From positions 124,001 through 188,000 of the forward strand of contig CAIMKZ010000098.1 of NCBI GenBank assembly GCA_903842065.1: a DNA stretch of 64,000 nt, read 5' to 3'. Made by a program: the position numbers and the translations under genes. Below, one piece after another: positions 15,454 to 24,537 of this stretch. The stretch comes from an uncultured Acidobacteriaceae bacterium (GTDB taxonomy: Bacteria > Acidobacteriota > Terriglobia > Terriglobales > Acidobacteriaceae). Position 1 is the stretch's first letter. Each line of letters opens with the position of its first letter. The notes under the pieces were generated by a model, which was not told the DNA's origin, did no database searches, and saw only the letters and a list, made by a program, of their open reading frames with translations.

Positions 15454-16958
15454 TGCACTCCTCCGGCAAGGAAGGTCTTGACCGCCGGCTCAATCTGATC
15501 GAGCAGCAGTCGTGGATAAACGCCGACAGCCAGCGTTGCGGCCACCAGCAGCGTGACTCCGGTGGCTTCAGGCCAGGTAATAGCGGCCATATCGTGCCAG
15601 CCGGTCTTGGGATGATCTTCCGCGGTCGGCAGCTTGTCGTTGAAGAACGCCTTTTGCAGTGCGCGCCATGTATAGGCAACGCCGATTACGATTCCGATGC
15701 CGGCCGCTACAGTCCACCCCGGAGCCGCGCGCCAGGAGCCGACCAGTACCTGCAATTCGGCCACGAAGCCCGAGAAGCCGGGCAGGCCCATCGACGCCAC
15801 ACCGGCAATCACAAAGGCCCAGGCCGCAAAGGGCAGCCGTCTGCTCAGATGCATCTTCTCCAGGTCTGCGAACTGTCGCGTATGCGTGCGCTCGTAGACG
15901 ATGCGGCCCACAATGGCGAACAGCAGCCCGGCGATCACGCCGTGCGAGAACATCTGCAGCACCGCGCCCGTCATGCCGATCTGGTTGAGCGTCATCAGGC
16001 CCAGCAGCACAAAGCCCATGTGGCTCACCGACGAGTAGCCGATAACAAACTTGAAGTCGGTCTGCGCCAGAGCCACCAGCGCACCGTAGATGATGCCGAT
16101 AATCGCCAGCACCGCGAAGACATCGCGCCAGGAGCCAAGCCCGAGCAGGCTGAACCCCCACGGATCGAGCCCGTGTGGATAGAGCCCCATCGCAACTCGC
16201 AGGCAGCCGTATGCGCCAAGCTTCATCACCACGCCTGCCAGCAGCATCGATGCAGCGGTCGGAGCGGCCACGTGTCCGGTCGGCGCCCATGTGTGGAACG
16301 GCCACAGGCCGGCCAGAATTCCGAAACCGATAAAGACCAGCGGGAAGCACCACATCTGGAACGAAGTCGAAAGTCCTGCGTGCGCCAGATCGACCAGCCC
16401 TGTTGAGTGCGCTCCGGCCGTGGCATAAGAGGCCAGCAGTCCGATCAGCACCATCGCCGAGCCTACAAACGAGTACAGCGCCAGCTTCATCGCTCCGTAC
16501 TCGCGCCGCGTCGAACCCCAGATGGCGATGATGAAGTACTTGGGCACGATCGCAATCTCGTAGAACACAAAGAGCAGGAACAGATCGTAGCTTAGAAAGA
16601 CGCCGAAGACGCCGCCAATCAACGCCAGATAAAACGCGAAGAACTGGTTGGTGCGCTTATCGATGTTCCAGCTGAACAGCACACCGGCAACCGAAGCCAG
16701 GCCGGTAAGCAAAACCAGCACGCGGCTGATGCCGTCGGCGGCAAGAATGTAGCGGATGCCCATCGACGGAATCCAGGGCACGTCCGTCACCGTAATCCGA
16801 CCCTGCGAGAAGCCGGCCGCGTAGCCTGCAACAGCAACAACCAGACCGGCAACGGCCACAAGCAGAGCCAGCGCGCGCGCAAGTCCCGGCTTGCCCTTGG
16901 GCAGCAGGGTCTCAAGCAGCGCGCCGGCAAATGAGAGGTAGATCGTCCAAGCCAACAT
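15450..16958 (-). CDS. nuoM: NADH-quinone oxidoreductase subunit M (second copy in order)
   Basis: The 502-residue antiporter-like subunit has about 14 membrane segments and the NuoM signatures ADGISRVLVLLTGL, FYEIAIVPKYFIIAIWG, PFHTWAPTGHVAAPTAASML and FVIGYSSVSHMGFVLLGL. It takes part in proton translocation of complex I. Its ATG overlaps the stop of the preceding nuoM paralogue by one base and its stop overlaps nuoN by four, so translation is coupled. Compared with the neighbour at 16958-18484 it is a distinct NuoM type, not a recent duplicate. Confidence 0.95.
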   Translation of the reverse strand: MLAWTIYLSFAGALLETLLPKGKPGLARALALLVAVAGLVVAVAGYAAGFSQGRITVTDVPWIPSMGIRYILAADGISRVLVLLTGLASVAGVLFSWNIDKRTNQFFAFYLALIGGVFGVFLSYDLFLLFVFYEIAIVPKYFIIAIWGSTRREYGAMKLALYSFVGSAMVLIGLLASYATAGAHSTGLVDLAHAGLSTSFQMWCFPLVFIGFGILAGLWPFHTWAPTGHVAAPTAASMLLAGVVMKLGAYGCLRVAMGLYPHGLDPWGFSLLGLGSWRDVFAVLAIIGIIYGALVALAQTDFKFVIGYSSVSHMGFVLLGLMTLNQIGMTGAVLQMFSHGVIAGLLFAIVGRIVYERTHTRQFADLEKMHLSRRLPFAAWAFVIAGVASMGLPGFSGFVAELQVLVGSWRAAPGWTVAAGIGIVIGVAYTWRALQKAFFNDKLPTAEDHPKTGWHDMAAITWPEATGVTLLVAATLAVGVYPRLLLDQIEPAVKTFLAGGVQ

Positions 16959-18484
16959 TAAAAGCTCCAGTGCGACAGCAGCCTAAGGACCGTGGGATTC
17001 ACGGCGCCGACGATGAGCTGGGGCACAAGTCCGAGCAGCAGCATCAGCCCAAGTACAGGAACCATGGCAAGCCGCTCGCTCAGGTGCAGATCGGGAAACT
17101 CGACCAGGTGCGCGGGCACCGGACCGGCAAAGACCTTCTGAATCACGGTAAGCAGCACCACTGCGGTGACCAGCAAACCAAGAACAGAAACCGTTGCGCT
17201 AATCCAGGTCAACGGTAAAACTCCGCGGAAGATCAGAAACTCGCCGACGAAGCCGTTGAGTCCGGGAAGCCCGAGCGAACTAAAAAGCGCAATGCCCATC
17301 AGTCCGGCCAGCACCGGCGCAGGCTTGCGCAGTCCGCCAAAGTCGTCGATGCCGCGCGGCCCGCCGGTGCGGAACTGAATCATCGAGATAAACCAGAACA
17401 GCGCCGCCGCCGTGATGCCGTGGTTGAACATTTGCAGAATCACGCCGTTCAGCGCCGCGGCCTGGCTCGCAATCTGCATGCCGCTCGCCGGAACGGCGAT
17501 CGCGAAGATGCCGAGCATACAGTAGCCCAGGTGGTTTACCGAGGAGTAAGCCAGAAGCCGCTTCAGATCCTTCTGCGCGGCGGCTGCGAATGCGCCCAGC
17601 ACAACCGTGGCAACCGCCAGCACCAGCAGCACCGTCCGCATCTGCGCAATCTCGTGCCCGAAGATCGGCACCGCTATCCGCAGAAAACCGTATACGCCCA
17701 TCTTCGACATCGCGCCGGTAAGCAGCATCGTCACCGCCGAAGGCGCCTCGGCATACGCGTTCGGCAGCCAAGTATGGAACGGCATCAGCGGAGTCTTTAC
17801 CGCGAATCCGGCCAGCACGCCTACCGCCAGCCACGGCATCACCGGTCCAAGATGCTGCGTCACCGCCTGCGCCAGTAAGCCCGAGTGCGCAAGCTCTGAC
17901 AGCTTGATAAAGTCCATCGAGCCCGTGGCAAGAAACACCGCCATGAAGCTCAGCAGCAGCGCCACCGAACCCGCCATCGTATAGACGAAGAACTGCGTCG
18001 CCGCGGGTCCGCGCTTCGGTCCGCCCCAAAGTTTGATCAGGAAGAAGGCCGGTATCAGGCTGATCTCCCAGAAGATAAACCAGTGGTAAAAGTTCAGTGC
18101 CGTGAACGCTCCGAACAGGCCCGCCTCAAGCAGCAGCACTAGCGCAAAGTAGAGATTTGGCGAGTGGTGTACGCGGTTGGCCGCGTCAATGCTCATCAGG
18201 CCTACGATCGCCGACAGCACCAGCATCAGCGCGCCCAGCCCATCGACGCCGAGATGGTACTCGATGCCCAGCGAAGGCACCCACGCGATCTTCTCGACCA
18301 GACCGATGTGACCGTCGGCGGGAAGATGCGTCCAGATGACAAGCGAAAGCGCCAGCGAACCAAGCCCGGTGACAAGCGCGACCGCGCGGGCCTGCTTGCC
18401 TGAAAAGAGCGCGATCAGCGCGCCCACCACGGGCAGCAGAGTAATGAGCGTAAGGAGCCCGATGCCGGTATTCATTTCATTCAT
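16958..18484 (-). CDS. nuoM: NADH-quinone oxidoreductase subunit M (first copy in order)
   Basis: A second NuoM-type protein of 508 residues, with GVDGLGALMLVLSAIVGLMS, FWEISLIPAFFLIKLWGG, PFHTWLPNAYAEAPSAVTML and RLLAYSSVNHLGYCMLGIFA. It would sit as another antiporter-like pump module in the membrane arm. I chose the ATG at 18484, which overlaps the nuoL stop (ATGA); an ATG at 18499 would lie inside nuoL. Two different nuoM genes in tandem suggest either an extra pump subunit or alternative forms of the complex. Confidence 0.95.
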   Translation of the reverse strand: MNEMNTGIGLLTLITLLPVVGALIALFSGKQARAVALVTGLGSLALSLVIWTHLPADGHIGLVEKIAWVPSLGIEYHLGVDGLGALMLVLSAIVGLMSIDAANRVHHSPNLYFALVLLLEAGLFGAFTALNFYHWFIFWEISLIPAFFLIKLWGGPKRGPAATQFFVYTMAGSVALLLSFMAVFLATGSMDFIKLSELAHSGLLAQAVTQHLGPVMPWLAVGVLAGFAVKTPLMPFHTWLPNAYAEAPSAVTMLLTGAMSKMGVYGFLRIAVPIFGHEIAQMRTVLLVLAVATVVLGAFAAAAQKDLKRLLAYSSVNHLGYCMLGIFAIAVPASGMQIASQAAALNGVILQMFNHGITAAALFWFISMIQFRTGGPRGIDDFGGLRKPAPVLAGLMGIALFSSLGLPGLNGFVGEFLIFRGVLPLTWISATVSVLGLLVTAVVLLTVIQKVFAGPVPAHLVEFPDLHLSERLAMVPVLGLMLLLGLVPQLIVGAVNPTVLRLLSHWSF

Positions 18485-20556
18485 GGCCGTGCGCTCCAAA
18501 GCAGAATTGCAACAAGAACAATCATTCCGACAGCCAGATAACGCAGGTAGGTTTGTGCGCGGCCGCTCTCAACGTTCGAGAGAATGCCGCCGCCGGTTGA
18601 GAGCTGCTCGCAGCCCTTGTCAAAGCCGCCGTTGATGAACGTCTCATCGAGAAAGCGGTTGATCTTTGCGCACAGACCGAAGACCCACGCGACCAGAGCA
18701 ACGATGCCGCCCCACACGCAGCGGTCGAAAAAGTCCGTCAATATCGCTAACCCTTTGTAGAGAGCGATCACGGTCACGCCGTAAAGCTCGTCCACATAAA
18801 AGCGGTTGGCAAGCAGCGTCCAGATCGGCCCCAGCGCCTTTTCAAGCGCGTCCTTGGCGTGCGCGTCCTGCTGCTTATTTCCGTAGATCATCCAGCCAAG
18901 GCCGATGCCCACAAGCACGATGCACGACGAGAGCAGCATCAGCGAGGCCAGACCCGGCTCCGCAAATCCCGCAAACTCGAACGGCGCTGCCTCGTTGTTC
19001 AGGAAGCTCTTGAACCACGGCCAGGCCGGCGTTCCAATGGCGCTCAGCGCGATGGCGAAGAAAGCCAGAATCGCCAGCGGCATCGTCATCACCTTCGGGC
19101 TTTCGTGCGCCTCGTGGTGCGCCCGCTTGTTGCCGAAGAAGACGTAGCTGACCTGCCGCGTCATATAAAACGCCGTCAGCAGCGCGCCAAAAGCCAGCAT
19201 GTAAAACGGTCCCTTGATCGCGCCGTTGTGCGCGGCCTCAAGAATTCCGTCCTTAGACCAGAAGCCCGAAAACACCAGCGGAAATCCGCACAGCGCCAGC
19301 ATACCAATGCCGTACGTCACGAAGGTGGTCTTCATCTTCGCGTTCAATCCGCCCATGTGGCGTATGTCCTGCTCCTCGTGCACGCCGTGAATCACCGAGC
19401 CCGCGCCCATGAACAGCAGCGCCTTGAAGAAGGCATGCGTGATCAGGTGGAAGAAGCCCACCGCCACGCCACCGAGTCCAAGTCCGGCCATCATGTAGCC
19501 AAGCTGCGAAACCGTCGAGTAAGCCAGAATCCTCTTGATGTCGTTCTGCGCTACGGCGATCAACGCTGCAAACACCGCCGTCGCCGCACCAACCCACGTC
19601 ACTACTGTGAGCGCAACCGTTGTGCCGCCGGCAAGCGACCCTGCCGACATCAGCGGATACACGCGCGCAATCAGGTAAACGCCAGCCGCCACCATCGTCG
19701 CCGCGTGAATCAGCGCGGACACCGGCGTCGGGCCTTCCATCGCGTCGGGTAGCCAAACATGCAGCGGAACCTGGCCACTCTTACCCGCCGCTCCGGCAAA
19801 AATCAGCAATCCGATTGCAGTTGCTGCGCTCAATCCCAGTCCGGCGTGTTGCGTAAGCAGATTGCTCAGCGCCAGGCTCTCAAGCGATCCCGCTCCGTGG
19901 CTGTAAAACAGCAGCGTGCCGGTCGAAGAGAACAGCCACACGATTCCCAGCAGGAAGAAGATGTCACCCACGCGCGTGGTTACGAACGCCTTCTTGGCTG
20001 CCGCCGCCGCCGAAGGCTTGTGATACCAGAAACCGATCAGCAGGTACGACGTTAGTCCAACAATCTCCCAGCTCATGAACAGCAGCAGAATACTGTTGGC
20101 GATCACCACGCCCAGCATTCCGCCCGCAAACAGCGAGAGGAAGCAGAAAAACCGCGTGAAGTTTTCGTCGTGAGCCATGTAGCCCACCGAGTAGATGAAG
20201 ATGAGCAGGCCCACAAAGCAGACCATCACCAGCATCACGGCCGAGAGCGGATCGAGCACCCAGCCCAGATCGACCGATGATGTGCCCACCTGAATCCATG
20301 AGAAGTTGAAGGTCTCGCGCACCGCATGGTTCGCCATCCATCCAGCGAGCACATGCGCGAAGGCGGCGATAGCGATCAACAGCGAGATGCCCAGCGATCC
20401 GATCGCCAGCGCGGCCGCAGGCACACGGCGCTTCTGTTTGAGCAGCGCGATGATGCCAGAGGCCACAATGGGTAGCGCCGGGATCAGCCACAGATTGCCC
20501 GTGATCGCCGATGCGGCGGTTTGCGGGGTGAAGATTAAGGCAGTTTCCTGTATCAC
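18481..20556 (-). CDS. nuoL: NADH-quinone oxidoreductase subunit L
   Basis: NuoL is the distal proton-pumping subunit with the long lateral helix. At 691 residues it has the usual length. Visible are DPLSAVMLVMVCFVGLLIFI, FMSWEIVGLTSYLLIGFWY, TTRVGDIFFLLG, GKSGQVPLHVWLPDAMEGPT and KRILAYSTVSQLGYMMAGLG, followed by the C-terminal long amphipathic helix and last membrane segment. It starts four bases after the nuoK stop... on the same strand, within the operon. Confidence 0.97.
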   Translation of the reverse strand: MIQETALIFTPQTAASAITGNLWLIPALPIVASGIIALLKQKRRVPAAALAIGSLGISLLIAIAAFAHVLAGWMANHAVRETFNFSWIQVGTSSVDLGWVLDPLSAVMLVMVCFVGLLIFIYSVGYMAHDENFTRFFCFLSLFAGGMLGVVIANSILLLFMSWEIVGLTSYLLIGFWYHKPSAAAAAKKAFVTTRVGDIFFLLGIVWLFSSTGTLLFYSHGAGSLESLALSNLLTQHAGLGLSAATAIGLLIFAGAAGKSGQVPLHVWLPDAMEGPTPVSALIHAATMVAAGVYLIARVYPLMSAGSLAGGTTVALTVVTWVGAATAVFAALIAVAQNDIKRILAYSTVSQLGYMMAGLGLGGVAVGFFHLITHAFFKALLFMGAGSVIHGVHEEQDIRHMGGLNAKMKTTFVTYGIGMLALCGFPLVFSGFWSKDGILEAAHNGAIKGPFYMLAFGALLTAFYMTRQVSYVFFGNKRAHHEAHESPKVMTMPLAILAFFAIALSAIGTPAWPWFKSFLNNEAAPFEFAGFAEPGLASLMLLSSCIVLVGIGLGWMIYGNKQQDAHAKDALEKALGPIWTLLANRFYVDELYGVTVIALYKGLAILTDFFDRCVWGGIVALVAWVFGLCAKINRFLDETFINGGFDKGCEQLSTGGGILSNVESGRAQTYLRYLAVGMIVLVAILLWSARP

Positions 20557-20560
20557 TCTC

Positions 20561-20872
20561 TCACCCTTTCATCCGGTTCAACTGGTCGAGGTCGGTCGTG
20601 TTGTAGTGGCGATAAATCGCGATCACCAGACCCAGGCCGACAGCGGCCTCGGCCGCGGCCACCGCAATCGAGAAGATGGCGAACATCATGCCGATCAGCG
20701 CTTCAGGATTAGGCCCAAACCGCCAGAAGGCGATCAGGTTCAGGTTCGCTGCGTTGAGCATCAACTCAATGCCGATCAGCACAAGGATCGCGTTGCGGCG
20801 TGTGAGCGCCGCGGCAAGTCCGATGGCGAACACCAGCGCGCCTACCAATAGATAGGCCGAAAGAGGCGTCAT
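20561..20872 (-). CDS. nuoK: NADH-quinone oxidoreductase subunit K
   Basis: This 103-residue protein has three membrane helices, the normal NuoK size. The core NAILVLIGIELMLNAANLNL carries the conserved membrane glutamate used in proton coupling. I chose the ATG at 20872, which overlaps the nuoJ stop by four bases; the longer frame to 21106 would add 78 residues read out of frame through nuoJ. Part of the membrane arm of complex I. Confidence 0.96.
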   Translation of the reverse strand: MTPLSAYLLVGALVFAIGLAAALTRRNAILVLIGIELMLNAANLNLIAFWRFGPNPEALIGMMFAIFSIAVAAAEAAVGLGLVIAIYRHYNTTDLDQLNRMKG

Positions 20873-21369
20873 TGCTCGCCCTCCTTTTCGTGCATGGCCA
20901 CAATCACCGCGCCGATAGTAGCGGCGGTGAGCAGCAGGGCGACGATCTCGAGCGGCAGCACGTAACGTCCCATCAGCGCCACGCCGATGTCGCGCACCGT
21001 GGCGGTAGGAACAGCAAGTTGATTCGGCAGCACCGATCCGCTGCGCAGAACCGCCCAGCCAATAACAGCGAAGACCGCGGCCGCCACCACCAGACCCGCG
21101 AACCACGTGCGGCTGAACAATCCGCCATCTTGCTCTTCGGCGTTGCGCGTGAGCAGAATGGCAAAGACAATCAGAATCGCAACCGCGCCAAGGTAAACCA
21201 GGAACTGCACAAAGCCTGCGAACTGCGCGTCGAGCGAAAGAAACAGCAGCGCCAGCCCAGCAAAGGCCGCCGCCGCGGCAAGCGCGCAGTGGACAAGCTT
21301 CTTGAGCAGCACCGCGGCCAGGCCGCCGGCGATCGTTATCGCGGCAAGCAGATAGAAGACCGGGCTCAT
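20869..21369 (-). CDS. nuoJ: NADH-quinone oxidoreductase subunit J
   Basis: NuoJ (166 residues, five predicted membrane helices) belongs to the membrane arm next to NuoK and NuoH. The family core is FVQFLVYLGAVAILIVFAIL, with the conserved tyrosine and glycine of the pi-bulge helix. It overlaps nuoK by four bases and follows nuoH after nine bases. Confidence 0.95.
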   Translation of the reverse strand: MSPVFYLLAAITIAGGLAAVLLKKLVHCALAAAAAFAGLALLFLSLDAQFAGFVQFLVYLGAVAILIVFAILLTRNAEEQDGGLFSRTWFAGLVVAAAVFAVIGWAVLRSGSVLPNQLAVPTATVRDIGVALMGRYVLPLEIVALLLTAATIGAVIVAMHEKEGEQ

Positions 21370-21378
21370 TGAGTCACC

Positions 21379-22554
21379 TCAATCCGCATAGCTATACTTC
21401 CTTGGGGCCACGTGCTGGCGGCGCATGCCCCAGAGGCCCAGAACAATGTAAGAGACAATCACGATCGCGGCGCAAACAATCCAGCGCTGCCAGCCATCAC
21501 CCATGAACCGCCACAGTGCCGTCACGCCCAGGTTGATGAGCGAGAGCGGCAGCAGAAACTTCCAGGCAAAGTTCATCAGCTGGTCCTGACGCAGCCGTGG
21601 CAGCGTGGCGCGAACCCAGATGAAGACAAAGATGATCGTCAGCACCTTGGCGAAGAACCATATCCACGACGGGATGAATGTCAGGAACGACAGCGGCGCG
21701 CCCCAGCCGCCGAAGAACAGCGTCACCGAGACACTCGATATCGAGAACATGCCCAGATACTCGGCGATGAAGAAGATGGCGAACTTGAACCCCGAGTACT
21801 CGGTGAAGTAGCCGGCCACCAACTCGCTCTCGCCCTCGGGCAGATCGAACGGGCAGCGATTTGTTTCTGCCTTGGCCGCGATGCCAAAGATCACCGCTCC
21901 GGCAAATCCCCACGGCGTGAACACGTACCAGTGAGGCAATATCCCGCTGAAGCCCGCCTGCGCCTCGACGATCTTCGGCAACGAGAGAGTGCCGGCGATC
22001 ATCACCGCGGAGATAGCCGAAAGCAGCAGCGGCACCTCGTAGCTGATCATCTGCGCAATGGCGCGCATGGCGCCCAGCAGCGAGAACTTGTTACGGCTCG
22101 ACCAGCCGGCCATGAAGACGCTCAACTCTGTCGATGCGCCCAGCGCGAAGAAGAACAAGAGGCCCGCGTCCATGTCTACCAGCACCATGTTGCGGCCCAC
22201 CGGCAGAATAGCCAGCCCCATGCAGATCACGATAAGCAGCACGAGCGGCGCCAGGAAATGAACCACCTGATCGGCGCTCCGGGGTACGAGGTCTTCCTTC
22301 GTCAGTGCCTTGATGCCATCGGCCACGGGCTGAAACAGGCCAAAAGGCCCACAGCGGTTCGGGCCGTAGCGGTTCTGCATGCGGCCCAGGCCCTTGCGCT
22401 CAAACCATGTGGTCAGCGCAAACAGCGTTACGTAAACGGCCAGCACTCCCACCACACCCAGAACGGCCACGCCATAAGGCCTGAGCCACTCGGGCAGGTA
22501 CGAGACCATCCAGCCGGTGAGAAGGACGAATATCTGGTCCAGATTTTGGGCCAT
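21379..22554 (-). CDS. nuoH: NADH-quinone oxidoreductase subunit H
   Basis: NuoH (391 residues) joins the membrane arm to the peripheral arm and forms the quinone chamber. Typical motifs are ERKGLGRMQNRYGPNRCGPF, QPVADGIKALTKED, GWSSRNKFSLLGAMRAIAQM and CPFDLPEGESELVAGYFTEY. It follows nuoI after two bases. The order nuoI before nuoH is the reverse of the common nuoH-nuoI order. Confidence 0.97.
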   Translation of the reverse strand: MAQNLDQIFVLLTGWMVSYLPEWLRPYGVAVLGVVGVLAVYVTLFALTTWFERKGLGRMQNRYGPNRCGPFGLFQPVADGIKALTKEDLVPRSADQVVHFLAPLVLLIVICMGLAILPVGRNMVLVDMDAGLLFFFALGASTELSVFMAGWSSRNKFSLLGAMRAIAQMISYEVPLLLSAISAVMIAGTLSLPKIVEAQAGFSGILPHWYVFTPWGFAGAVIFGIAAKAETNRCPFDLPEGESELVAGYFTEYSGFKFAIFFIAEYLGMFSISSVSVTLFFGGWGAPLSFLTFIPSWIWFFAKVLTIIFVFIWVRATLPRLRQDQLMNFAWKFLLPLSLINLGVTALWRFMGDGWQRWIVCAAIVIVSYIVLGLWGMRRQHVAPRKYSYAD

Positions 22555-22556
22555 GG

Positions 22557-23192
22557 TTATGCTCCTCCCCCTGCCGGCGCGGCGTTTTCAGCGGCGGCTT
22601 TTGCTGCTGCGGCCTTCGCTGCGACAGCCTCCGCAGCGGCTTTGGCCTTGGCTGCGGCGGCGGCGCGCTCAGAGGCCAGCGCCGCGTCTACTTCGGCGGC
22701 TTCTGTGGGATGAATCTGGTGATAATACGAGTTCGACTTGGCCAGTTTCTGCCTGTCCAGAATCAGCCCTTCAAACCGGTCGTCGGTCGACAGCTCAAAG
22801 ATCCGGTCCATCTTGATCGAGTCGAAGGGGCAGACCTCCACGCAGATCTGGCAGCTCATGCACACCGAGATGTCGATGTCGAAGCGCGTCGGATAGAACT
22901 GCATCTTGCCCACTGCGTCCGGCTTCTTGTCGGCCGACTTCTCGATATAGATGCACTTGGGCGGGCACTCTTTCTCGCAGATCTGGCACGAGGTACAGCG
23001 CAGCCCCGCCAGCCATTCGTCGCCGTCGTACACCAGGAACGGGAAGGTGCGCGAAGCTTCCGGCGCCTCCCAGCGCTCCTCCGGATACTGGACCGTGGTC
23101 AGCCGCTCTTTGGAGACGTAGCTGCCGACGAAGTTTCTCGCCGTCTCCAGCAGGCCTTTGATGATTCCTTCACCCAGCAAGGGGTCCTCCAA
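22557..23192 (-). CDS. nuoI: NADH-quinone oxidoreductase subunit I (two [4Fe-4S] clusters)
   Basis: NuoI carries clusters N6a and N6b that hand electrons to quinone. The two cysteine sets are CTSCQICEKECPP and CMSCQICVEVCPF. The protein is 211 residues; the last 45 are an alanine-rich, lysine- and glutamate-containing tail (AAAAAKAKAAAEAVAAKAA) not found in most NuoI proteins and probably an extended helix. It starts a second block of the nuo cluster, after a 163-base gap with inverted repeats. Confidence 0.95.
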   Translation of the reverse strand: MEDPLLGEGIIKGLLETARNFVGSYVSKERLTTVQYPEERWEAPEASRTFPFLVYDGDEWLAGLRCTSCQICEKECPPKCIYIEKSADKKPDAVGKMQFYPTRFDIDISVCMSCQICVEVCPFDSIKMDRIFELSTDDRFEGLILDRQKLAKSNSYYHQIHPTEAAEVDAALASERAAAAAKAKAAAEAVAAKAAAAKAAAENAAPAGGGA

Positions 23193-23193
23193 G

Positions 23194-23356
23194 TTGCTAG
23201 CTGCTAGCTCCTAGCTTCTAGCTCATCGTGCAGGTGCAATCTTCCTATACATCCGGGCCGAATCCATAGCTTTCGCGTTCGGTTACCGTCGATAAAAACC
23301 CAATCAGCAAATAACAGTAAGAAGCAGCTAGCAGCTAGAAGCTAGAGGCTAGTAGC
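23194..23356. repeat. GCTAG-rich inverted repeat between nuoD and nuoI
   Basis: The left arm (about 23194-23224) contains GCTAGCTGCTAGCTCCTAGC and the right arm (23321-23354) contains AGCAGCTAGCAGCTAGAAGC. Each arm is itself made of repeated CTAG words and the two arms are complementary over about 30 bases, spaced by some 95 bases. It would form a large hairpin in the nuo transcript. Confidence 0.7.
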
Positions 23357-24537
23357 TATCTGTCCACTTCCCCAAGCACAATGTCCACGCTGCCCAGAAT
23401 CAGAATCGCGTCGGCAACATTGTGGCCCAGGCACATATCTTCCAGAACCGTCAGATTGATAAAGCTCGGCGGACGGATCCGGTACCGGTACGGACTTCCC
23501 GCGCCGTCGCTGATGAGATAAAAGCCAAGCTCGCCCTTCGGCGCTTCAATGCGTCCGTAGGCCTCGCCAGCCTTGGGCCGGATGCCCCGGCTCTTGGCCT
23601 TGGGATCGAGAATCGGTCCCCCCGGCACGCTCTTCAGCGCCTGCTCCAGAATGCTGAGCGACTCGCGAATCTCGAGCACGCGCACCATGTAGCGGTCGTA
23701 GATGTCGCCGTGCTCGCCGAGCGGCACACGGAAGTTGAAACGGTCGTAGATGCCGTAGTGGTCCACCTTGCGGATGTCGTAGTTGACGCCCGAGGCGCGT
23801 GCCATCGGTCCCGACACGGACGCATTCACAGCCAGATCGTGCGACAGAACGCCCACACCCTGCGTACGCGACATCAGAATCTCATTGCCGGTGAGCAGGT
23901 TTTCGAACTCATCGACGAACTTGTGCAGGCCCTGCACTACTTTGCGAGTCTCGCTGAGCCACTCCGCGGTCGGATCCACGCGGCAGCCGCCAAAGCGCAT
24001 GTAGTTGCACATCATGCGCGACCCGGTCAGTTCCTCGAATAAATCCAGAATCTTCTCGCGCTCGCGGAAGGCATACATCAGAGGCGTGCCGCTGGCGCCC
24101 ATCTCCTGTGCAAGGAAGCCGATCCACGATGCGTGGTTCTGGAACCGCGTCAGCTCGGCCAGGATCACGCGCAAGTGATCGGCGCGCTCGGGCACTTCGA
24201 GGCCGGCCAGCTTCTCAACCGCCATCGCATAGCCCCAGTTGTTTGAAAGCGAGCAGAAGTAATCGAGCCGGTCCGTGTAGGGCATGATGGCCAGATAGCT
24301 CAACTTCTCGCCCAGTTGCTCGTGATTGCGGTGCAGGTACCCGAATACCGGTTTAAGGCCGATCACCTTCTCGCCGTCCAGCTTCACATCCATGCGAAAG
24401 ACGCCGTGAGTCGAGGGATGATGCGGCCCCATCGATACTTCCAGCACTTCGCCGTCGCCCTCGGGCTTGATCACCTGAGGACGGTTCCACCCGGCAAGAT
24501 GCTCGTTTGTGCTCTGTTGCAGTGTCCAGGAGCTCAT
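23356..24537 (-). CDS. nuoD: NADH-quinone oxidoreductase subunit D
   Basis: NuoD (393 residues) is the 49-kDa-type subunit related to nickel hydrogenase large subunits and helps form the quinone site. Motifs seen are GPHHPSTHGVFRMDVKLDGE, GYLHRNHEQLGEKLSYL, PYTDRLDYFCSLSNNWGYAM and the C-terminal DIVLGEVDR ending. nuoC and nuoD are separate genes here, not fused; their ends overlap by four bases. Confidence 0.97.
   Translation of the reverse strand: MSSWTLQQSTNEHLAGWNRPQVIKPEGDGEVLEVSMGPHHPSTHGVFRMDVKLDGEKVIGLKPVFGYLHRNHEQLGEKLSYLAIMPYTDRLDYFCSLSNNWGYAMAVEKLAGLEVPERADHLRVILAELTRFQNHASWIGFLAQEMGASGTPLMYAFREREKILDLFEELTGSRMMCNYMRFGGCRVDPTAEWLSETRKVVQGLHKFVDEFENLLTGNEILMSRTQGVGVLSHDLAVNASVSGPMARASGVNYDIRKVDHYGIYDRFNFRVPLGEHGDIYDRYMVRVLEIRESLSILEQALKSVPGGPILDPKAKSRGIRPKAGEAYGRIEAPKGELGFYLISDGAGSPYRYRIRPPSFINLTVLEDMCLGHNVADAILILGSVDIVLGEVDR

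Noticed and set aside
20873-21106. N-terminal extension of NuoK
   Set aside because: The added residues are Arg/Gly-rich and read out of frame through nuoJ; the ATG at 20872 gives the normal protein.
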